Part shown: piece after piece, positions 6,417-11,137 of the stretch
How the letters are laid out: every line of letters starts with the position of its first letter
Numbering within the stretch: the first letter of the stretch is position 1
Assembly (NCBI GenBank): GCA_040079635.1
Contig: JBEBJY010000074.1
Span: forward strand, 1 to 11,137
Length of the DNA: 11,137 nucleotides
From: Aalborgiella sp040079635
GTDB lineage: Bacteria; Pseudomonadota; Gammaproteobacteria; Burkholderiales; Burkholderiaceae_C
Direction: 5' to 3'
Translations under genes and position numbers: made by a program
Notes under the pieces: model-generated
Seen by the model: only the letters and a program-made list of their open reading frames with translations
Databases searched by the model: none
Told to the model about the DNA's origin: nothing

Positions 6417-6425
6417 ACTATATCA
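6417..6425 (-). promoter_or_regulatory. Extended -10 promoter for leuL-leuA
   Basis: TGATATAGT (6425-6417 on the minus strand) is an extended -10, TGn followed by TATAGT. Seven bases separate it from the leader-peptide ATG at 6409, so initiation is expected at or next to that ATG. No strong -35 is present, as is common with extended -10 promoters. Confidence 0.5.
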
Positions 6426-6468
6426 CAGTTTTCGAGCTCTGTGCCATTGATCGCAAAATCGTTGCTTT

Positions 6469-7317
6469 TTAATGCAAACCGCGTTCTTCAGGCTCGTCCT
6501 TTGAGGTGCTGATCACGCTGGTTCGGATGCCTTTGGCTCTGCGCCAAGCATAGATAACGTAGCCACTTAAACCATAGCCAACAAACAATGCAAACAAGAC
6601 CGACGGCGGGTGGATGTTGATAACTGCAATGCCTAACGCAATAGCCACAATCACCGCAAAAGGTACGCTCTTTTTCATTTGCACGTCTTTGAAGCTGTAA
6701 AACGGCACATTGGTGACCATGGTCAACCCTGAAAAAAGCACCAAACCAAACATGGGCCATGCAACGTCTGCGCCTTTGAGGTTGAGCTCTGTCGCCACCC
6801 ACAAATAGCCGCCGACCAAGGCCGCAGCAGCAGGCGATGGCAAGCCTTGGAAGTAGCGTTTATCAACCACCGCAGTGTTGACATTGAAACGTGCCAATCG
6901 CAGCGCAGCACAAGCGCAATAAACGAAGGACGCAAACCAGCCCCAGCGACCCAAGCCATTCAGCGCCCAAACGTAGGAAATCAAAGCTGGTGCTGCACCA
7001 AACGACACCATGTCGGACAGCGAATCCATCTGCTCACCAAACGCGCTTTGTGTGTTGGTCATGCGGGCGACGCGGCCATCCAGACTGTCCAAGACCATGG
7101 CGCAAAAAATACCAATAGCGGCTAAGTCAAAGCGACCATTGATGGCCATCACAATCGAGTAAAAGCCACCAAATAGGGCAGCTAATGTGAATAAATTTGG
7201 CAAAATATAAATGCCTTTGCGCCGCTTCTGAACGTGCAAATGTGTGCTCGGCCCTGTGCTCGAATCTGCGTGCAAATCGTCTGCGGCGTCTTTGACCGCT
7301 TCTACTCCGTCATGCAT
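6469..7317 (-). CDS. pssA: CDP-diacylglycerol--serine O-phosphatidyltransferase
   Basis: A 282-residue inner-membrane enzyme of the CDP-alcohol phosphatidyltransferase family. It makes phosphatidylserine, the precursor of phosphatidylethanolamine. The diagnostic motif D-x2-D-G-x2-A-R-x8-G-x3-D-x3-D is complete: D77, D80, G81, A84, R85, G94, D98, D102. Several hydrophobic helices follow (about 38-75, 104-150, 160-195, 210-255), typical of the membrane-embedded type II PssA rather than the PLD-like E. coli enzyme. About 35 polar residues precede the first helix. AGGTGG seven bases before the ATG supports the start. It sits between ilvC and leuA, an association common in betaproteobacteria though metabolically unrelated. 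A terminator after ilvC suggests separate or read-through expression. No psd (phosphatidylserine decarboxylase) gene is adjacent. Confidence 0.95.
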   Translation of the reverse strand: MHDGVEAVKDAADDLHADSSTGPSTHLHVQKRRKGIYILPNLFTLAALFGGFYSIVMAINGRFDLAAIGIFCAMVLDSLDGRVARMTNTQSAFGEQMDSLSDMVSFGAAPALISYVWALNGLGRWGWFASFVYCACAALRLARFNVNTAVVDKRYFQGLPSPAAAALVGGYLWVATELNLKGADVAWPMFGLVLFSGLTMVTNVPFYSFKDVQMKKSVPFAVIVAIALGIAVINIHPPSVLFALFVGYGLSGYVIYAWRRAKGIRTSVISTSKDEPEERGLH

Positions 7318-7338
7318 AATTAAACCACCTAAATGTAT

Positions 7339-7395
7339 GCCAAATATGGCTCTAGCCGTCGTGTTTATTGCATATGATGCTATTAATTTTATAGC
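7339..7395. repeat. Dispersed intergenic repeat, copy B
   Basis: Partner of the element at 70-124, with the shared core CTCTAGCCG, then a GT-rich step and TTTATTG. It ends in a small perfect hairpin GCTAT (7379-7383) and ATAGC (7391-7395). It lies in the 148-bp gap between the ilvC terminator and the pssA start. On the minus strand it contains TATAAA-like sequence, so it might supply promoter function for pssA, but no -35 partner is evident. Confidence 0.6.
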
Positions 7396-7423
7396 AAAAT
7401 AAAAAGGTCACCGAGGTGACCTT
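7396..7423 (-). terminator. Rho-independent terminator after ilvC
   Basis: AAGGTCAC (7423-7416, minus strand) pairs with GTGACCTT (7411-7404) around a 4-nt loop, with a ninth C-G pair possible if the loop closes. It is followed by TTTATTTT. It is 42 bp past the ilvC stop and should separate ilvBNC from pssA-leuA. The plus-strand side lacks a good T-tract. Confidence 0.8.
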
Positions 7424-7465
7424 CTTATTCATGCGTTCATACCATCTGAACTTAAATTTTCAAAC

Positions 7466-8482
7466 TTAATTACGAGTTTGGTCAACCAACTTGTTTTTTG
7501 CAATCCAAGGCATCATAGCGCGCAACTTGTCGCCCACTTGCTCAATCTGGTGCTCTGCTGTCAAACGACGGCGGCTGATGAGCGTTGGCGCACCGGCTTT
7601 GTTTTCCAAGATAAAGCTCTTGGCATATTCGCCAGTTTGGATGTCTTTCAAACACTTGCGCATGGCTTCTTTGGTCGCAGCGGTCACGATGTTCGGACCC
7701 GTCACGTATTCGCCGTACTCTGCGTTGTTGGAAATGGAGTAGTTCATGTTGGCAATGCCGCCTTCATAGATCATGTCCACAATCAATTTCAGCTCGTGCA
7801 AGCACTCAAAGTAGGCCATTTCAGGCGCGTAGCCAGCTTCGACCAAGGTCTCAAAACCTGCTTTGATGAGTTCAACCGTACCACCGCACAACACGGCTTG
7901 CTCGCCGAACAAGTCGGTTTCAGTTTCTTCGCGGAAGTTGGTTTCAATGATGCCGGCTTTGCCGCCACCGTTGGCCATCGCGTAGCTCATTGCCAATTCT
8001 TTGGTTTTGCCAGAATTGTCTTTGTGGATAGCAATCAGGTGAGGCACACCGCCGCCTTGGGCGTAGGTACCGCGCACGGTGTGGCCAGGTGCCTTAGGAG
8101 CAACCATCCACACGTCCAAGTCAGCGCGTGGGCTAACCAGACCGTAATGCACGTTAAAACCGTGGGCAAACACCAATGAAGCGCCTTGCTTGATGTTGGG
8201 TTCGATATCGTTGGTGTAAACAGAGCCGATTTGCTCATCTGGGAGCAAAATCATCACAACATCAGCTGCTTTGACCGCATCAGCCACTTCAGCGACTTGC
8301 AAGCCAGCTTTGGCGACTTTAGGCCATGAAGCGCCACCTTTGCGCAAACCGACCACAACTTTAACGCCGCTGTCATTCAAATTTTGCGCGTGTGCGTGGC
8401 CTTGGCTGCCGTAGCCAATAATCGCAACAGTTTTACCTTTGATCAGGCTCAGGTCGCAGTCTTTGTCGTAATAAACTTTCAT
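7466..8482 (-). CDS. ilvC: Ketol-acid reductoisomerase (class I, NADPH type)
   Basis: A 338-residue cytoplasmic enzyme converting 2-acetolactate and 2-aceto-2-hydroxybutyrate to the dihydroxy acids of valine/leucine and isoleucine synthesis. The Rossmann motif GYGSQG at 23-28 binds NADPH. Catalytic and Mg-binding residues fit the class I pattern: H107, K130 in VAPKAPGHTVRGTY, D190 and E194 in ETDLFGEQ, E226 and E230 in FECLHELKLIVDMIYEGG. Length is typical of class I. GGAG six bases before the ATG supports the start. It follows ilvN after 87 bp, which contain an A/T-rich stretch but no recognised terminator. A perfect terminator follows its stop. Confidence 0.98.
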   Translation of the reverse strand: MKVYYDKDCDLSLIKGKTVAIIGYGSQGHAHAQNLNDSGVKVVVGLRKGGASWPKVAKAGLQVAEVADAVKAADVVMILLPDEQIGSVYTNDIEPNIKQGASLVFAHGFNVHYGLVSPRADLDVWMVAPKAPGHTVRGTYAQGGGVPHLIAIHKDNSGKTKELAMSYAMANGGGKAGIIETNFREETETDLFGEQAVLCGGTVELIKAGFETLVEAGYAPEMAYFECLHELKLIVDMIYEGGIANMNYSISNNAEYGEYVTGPNIVTAATKEAMRKCLKDIQTGEYAKSFILENKAGAPTLISRRRLTAEHQIEQVGDKLRAMMPWIAKNKLVDQTRN

Positions 8483-8569
8483 CTCAATCTCCGTTAAAAA
8501 AGGGGTGGGTAATTTTGTTATTTAAAAATTAGGCAACTTCGTATTTTAAACGCAGTCGCCAGTTGTTAC

Positions 8570-9061
8570 TTACACGCGTAGGATTCTCTCGCCGCGCCCA
8601 ATGCCGCTAGGTCCTGTGCGCACGGTTTCCAGAATCGCTGATTTGTCGATCGCTTCCAAGAAAGCATCGTTTTTACCGTGGTCGCCGGTCAACTCGATCG
8701 TGTAGCTCTTGTCGGTCACATCAATGATGCGACCACGGAAGATGTCAGCCATACGTTTGACTTCTTCGCGCTCTTTGCCGACCGCGCGGATTTTGACCAT
8801 CATCAACTCGCGCTCGGTGTAAGCGCCTTCAGTTAAATCGACCACTTTGACGACTTCAATCAAGCGGTTCAAATGCTTGGTGATTTGTTCAATCACGTCG
8901 TCTGATCCTGACGTTTGAATCGTCATGCGCGACAAAGTCGGGTCTTCAGTCGGTGCAACGGTGAGTGACTCAATGTTGTAGCCACGGGCGGAAAATAGGC
9001 CAACCACGCGTGACAAGGCACCTGGTTCGTTCTCTAAAAGGACGGCAATAATGTGTTTCAT
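8570..9061 (-). CDS. ilvN: Acetolactate synthase small (regulatory) subunit
   Basis: A 163-residue regulatory subunit of acetohydroxyacid synthase. It binds valine for feedback inhibition and stimulates the large subunit. Residues about 3-75 are an ACT domain beginning HIIAVLLENEPGALSRVVGLFSARGYNIESLTV. Residues about 85-160 are the C-terminal domain with GRIIDVTDKSYTIELTG and a GPSGIGRGERILRV end. Its length and sequence resemble the IlvH/IlvN isozyme III type. The start follows ilvB after 17 bp with an AAAGGA ribosome site, so the two subunits are co-transcribed and made together. The ilvN name is used loosely; ilvH is the alternative. Confidence 0.97.
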   Translation of the reverse strand: MKHIIAVLLENEPGALSRVVGLFSARGYNIESLTVAPTEDPTLSRMTIQTSGSDDVIEQITKHLNRLIEVVKVVDLTEGAYTERELMMVKIRAVGKEREEVKRMADIFRGRIIDVTDKSYTIELTGDHGKNDAFLEAIDKSAILETVRTGPSGIGRGERILRV

Positions 9062-9078
9062 AATAATTCGTCCTTTCT

Positions 9079-10875
9079 TTACAGATCTTCAGAGCCCAAG
9101 AGCATCTGATCGATACCCATGCCGGCTTTGACCATGGGGAACACGTTTTCGGTCGGGTCGGTACGGAAGTCCATGAACACTGTGCGATCTTTCAGCTTAC
9201 GTGCTTCGCGCAAAGCTGGTTCAACGTCAGCGGGTGACTCAATCAACATACCAACGTGTCCATACGCCTCAGCCAACTTCACAAAGTCGGGCAATGCGTC
9301 CATGTAGCTGTGGCTGTAGCGGCTTTCATAGTCAATTTGCTGCCACTGGCGCACCATACCGAGGTAACGGTTGTTCAGCGACACAATTTTGATCGGCGTG
9401 TTGTACTGGAAGCAAGTTGAAAGCTCTTGAATACACATCTGCACCGAGCCTTCTCCCGTCACGCAAAACACTTCTTTGTCCGGCTTGGCTAATTTAATCC
9501 CCATGGCGTAAGGAATGCCCACACCCATGGTGCCCAAACCACCAGAATTGATCCAACGGCGTGGCTCTTCAAACTTGTAATACTGCGCGGCCCACATTTG
9601 GTGCTGACCCACGTCAGAGGTGATGTAGGTTTCTTCACCCTTGGTCATGTTGCACAAGGTTTCGATGACGTATTGCGGCTTGATGACGTCGCCTTTGCCG
9701 TGGTCGTACTTCATGCAATCGCGCTTGCGCCACGTTTCAATCGTGCTCCACCACTCGCCTAAAGCTGTGGTGTCAGGCTTCAAAGAACCTTCTTTGATCA
9801 TGGCAATCATCTCTAACAACACTTCTTTGACATCGCCCACGATAGGGATATCAACTTTGACGCGTTTGGAGATGCTAGATGGGTCGATGTCGATATGAAT
9901 GATCTTGCGCTCAACTTGCGCGAAATGCTTGGGGTTACCAATCACGCGGTCGTCAAACCTAGCGCCAACAGCCAAAACGACGTCTGCACTTTGCATCGCG
10001 TTATTGGCTTCAAACGTGCCATGCATTCCCAACATACCTAAGAATTTAGGGTCGCTGGCAGCAATCGCACCCAAGCCCATCAAGGTATTGGTGCACGGGA
10101 AGCCCAGCATGTCGGCCAAAACGCGCAGCTCAGCGCTAGCGTTGCTCAACAAAACGCCGCCACCGGTGTAGATGTAAGGACGTTTTGCCTTCAGCAATAG
10201 CATCAGCGCTTTGCGAATTTGCCCACTGTGGCCTTTGCGCACCGGGTTATAGGCACGCATTTCAATGGTTTCTGGGTAACCGTGGTACGGCACTTTGTTG
10301 AAAGACACGTCTTTAGGAATATCCACCACCACAGGGCCAGGGCGGCCGCTGCGCGCGATGTGGAATGCCTTTTTCATGGTTTCAGCCAAATCGCGTGCGT
10401 CTTTGACTAAGAAGTTGTGCTTAACAATAGGGCGTGTGATGCCGATGGTGTCGCACTCTTGGAAAGCATCCAGACCAATTGCATGCGTGGGCACTTGACC
10501 AGTGATGATGACCATCGGGATGCTGTCCATGTACGCTGTAGCGATACCGGTGACGGCATTGGTAGCACCTGGGCCAGAGGTGACGAGCGCAACGCCGACA
10601 TCACCAGTCGCGCGGGCATAACCGTCGGCAGCATGGACGGCGGCTTGCTCGTGGCGCACCAGCACGTGCTGCATGGTGTCCTGTTTGTAAAGCGCGTCAT
10701 AAATGTGCAAAACAGCACCACCAGGGTAGCCCCAGATGAATTTGACGTTTTCTGCTTGGAGGGATTTGACCAGAATTTCCGCACCACGAAGCTCGGGCAC
10801 GTTTGAATGGTCAGTTTTTGATGCTGTAGAAGCGGCCGATATAGCTTCCGATTTGTCGGCTGTATTGTTTTCCAT
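9079..10875 (-). CDS. ilvB: Acetolactate synthase large (catalytic) subunit
   Basis: A 598-residue thiamine-diphosphate enzyme, first common step of branched-chain amino acid synthesis. GYPGGAV at 49-55 and HEQAAVHAADGYAR, with the catalytic glutamate E76, mark the pyrimidine-binding domain. The central FAD/transhydrogenase-like domain spans about 215-360. The C-terminal pyrophosphate domain has GEGS at 474-477 through NNRYLG at 501-506. The ThDP motif reads GEG where most families have GDG. I recall the same from other betaproteobacterial copies, so it is not a defect. The first 30 residues are a polar Ser/Ala/Thr-rich extension before the conserved core. AAGGA six bases before the ATG supports this start. 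It is the first gene of ilvBNC, preceded by a long leader. Confidence 0.98.
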   Translation of the reverse strand: MENNTADKSEAISAASTASKTDHSNVPELRGAEILVKSLQAENVKFIWGYPGGAVLHIYDALYKQDTMQHVLVRHEQAAVHAADGYARATGDVGVALVTSGPGATNAVTGIATAYMDSIPMVIITGQVPTHAIGLDAFQECDTIGITRPIVKHNFLVKDARDLAETMKKAFHIARSGRPGPVVVDIPKDVSFNKVPYHGYPETIEMRAYNPVRKGHSGQIRKALMLLLKAKRPYIYTGGGVLLSNASAELRVLADMLGFPCTNTLMGLGAIAASDPKFLGMLGMHGTFEANNAMQSADVVLAVGARFDDRVIGNPKHFAQVERKIIHIDIDPSSISKRVKVDIPIVGDVKEVLLEMIAMIKEGSLKPDTTALGEWWSTIETWRKRDCMKYDHGKGDVIKPQYVIETLCNMTKGEETYITSDVGQHQMWAAQYYKFEEPRRWINSGGLGTMGVGIPYAMGIKLAKPDKEVFCVTGEGSVQMCIQELSTCFQYNTPIKIVSLNNRYLGMVRQWQQIDYESRYSHSYMDALPDFVKLAEAYGHVGMLIESPADVEPALREARKLKDRTVFMDFRTDPTENVFPMVKAGMGIDQMLLGSEDL

Positions 10876-10935
10876 GATGGATCCTTTGCGTAAACCTTTG
10901 TGAATTTCTCTAACGAAATACCTTGGGTGCCCCTT

Positions 10936-10983
10936 CTACTTGGCTCTTGTGGAGCAGTGTCGGGACTTGAGGCCGGCAACCAT
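10936..10983 (-). CDS. Short upstream ORF in the ilvB leader
   Basis: A 15-residue ORF, MVAGLKSRHCSTRAK then TAG, ends 60 nt before the ilvB ATG and lies downstream of the likely ilvB promoter. It has only one Val and one Leu and no Ile, so it is not a classical branched-chain attenuator peptide. No strong Shine-Dalgarno is seen, and no terminator hairpin with a U-tract follows. It could be a translated uORF, part of a structured RNA leader, or chance. Conservation would decide. Confidence 0.35.
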   Translation of the reverse strand: MVAGLKSRHCSTRAK

Positions 10984-11040
10984 GAACGCACTGTTGTAGC
11001 GCTCTGTTGTGACCCGTTTGCTGTTTGACTTGCAATTCGT

Positions 11041-11049
11041 ATTATCGCA
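11041..11049 (-). promoter_or_regulatory. Extended -10 promoter for ilvBNC
   Basis: TGCGATAAT (11049-11041 on the minus strand) is TGn followed by GATAAT, one mismatch from consensus. It would start transcription near 11034 and give a leader of about 160 nt for ilvB. No good -35 is present. The leader has a short GCTC/GAGC hairpin (10943-10955) but no attenuator. Confidence 0.45.
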
Positions 11050-11118
11050 TCTCAAGACGTAAAAATCTTATCAAATCCCCTCATTTGCCATTTATGCGCT
11101 ATTTTTAAGGCTTTGAAA

Positions 11119-11127
11119 TGCCATAAT
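11119..11127 (+). promoter_or_regulatory. Possible divergent promoter for a gene beyond the window
   Basis: TGCCATAAT on the plus strand fits an extended -10 pointing rightwards out of the window. It is followed by a GC-rich discriminator-like stretch. It would drive a gene divergent from ilvB that is not contained here. Confidence 0.3.
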
Positions 11128-11137
11128 CGCGGTTCTA

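Noticed and set aside
7404..7423. The ilvC hairpin as a bidirectional terminator
   Set aside because: Only the minus-strand side has a real T-tract, and no plus-strand gene approaches it.
7478..8179. A 233-codon plus-strand ORF opposite ilvC
   Set aside because: It is fully antisense to ilvC, whose catalytic residues are all present, and has no recognisable domain; it is a codon-bias shadow.
8483..8569. A separate promoter or leader for ilvC in the 87-bp ilvN-ilvC gap
   Set aside because: The stretch is A/T-rich with loose -10-like sequences, but no -35/-10 pair or leader ORF was convincing.
9446..9457. IlvB ThDP motif reading GEG instead of GDG as a sign of an inactive enzyme
   Set aside because: The rest of the motif and the catalytic Glu are intact, and I recall GEGS as the normal form in betaproteobacterial acetolactate synthases.
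10407..10991. A 194-codon minus-strand ORF overlapping the ilvB leader and 5' coding part in another frame
   Set aside because: It begins at a non-ATG codon, has low-complexity composition and runs through clear ilvB coding sequence; ilvB's own frame has a good ribosome site and conserved motifs.
1..11137. CRISPR arrays, insertion sequences, prophage genes, tRNA or rRNA genes
   Set aside because: No tandem spacer-repeat pattern, transposase or integrase motif, or structural RNA signature was seen; all long ORFs are housekeeping or common regulatory genes.

Overview
The window looks like a chromosomal segment of a betaproteobacterium of the order Burkholderiales. The family is probably Comamonadaceae, but that is less certain. 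The reasoning rests on protein character (the IlvB GEGS motif variant, and aat next to a Bpt-type transferase), on the ilvB-ilvN-ilvC-pssA-leuA order, and on an intergenic repeat of a type I recall from Comamonadaceae. All of this is from memory, with no search run. Base composition is moderate. There are no mobile elements, tRNAs, rRNAs or CRISPR arrays.

Left part (1-3338): a minus-strand HAD-family hydrolase is divergent from aat and bpt on the plus strand. Aat and Bpt both transfer leucine to protein N-termini and create N-degrons. They are followed by an IclR-family regulator on the plus strand, whose start codon lies inside an inverted repeat just downstream of an extended -10 element.

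Middle part (3339-4706): a minus-strand PBP7-type D-Ala-D-Ala endopeptidase gene is convergent with iclR. Its leader carries a 9-bp perfect hairpin that would bury the Shine-Dalgarno sequence. A strong Rho-independent terminator sits between it and leuA.

Right part (4707-11137), all on the minus strand and read right to left: ilvB and ilvN (acetolactate synthase subunits) and ilvC (ketol-acid reductoisomerase), then a terminator and an intergenic repeat, then pssA (phosphatidylserine synthase), then leuA (2-isopropylmalate synthase). IlvBN and IlvC make the dihydroxy-acid precursors of valine, leucine and isoleucine. LeuA commits 2-ketoisovalerate to leucine.

The most interesting non-protein signal is in the 220-bp pssA-leuA gap. 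It holds an extended -10 promoter, a 17-residue leucine-rich peptide (6 Leu, three of them CUA codons) and a perfect 10-bp terminator hairpin with a U-tract just before leuA. Together these form an apparent leucine attenuator. The 262-bp region upstream of ilvB has a different kind of short upstream ORF and no visible attenuator.

The enzymes are ordinary housekeeping proteins. The novelty here is regulatory: leader peptides, leaderless-type starts, hairpins and a dispersed repeat.
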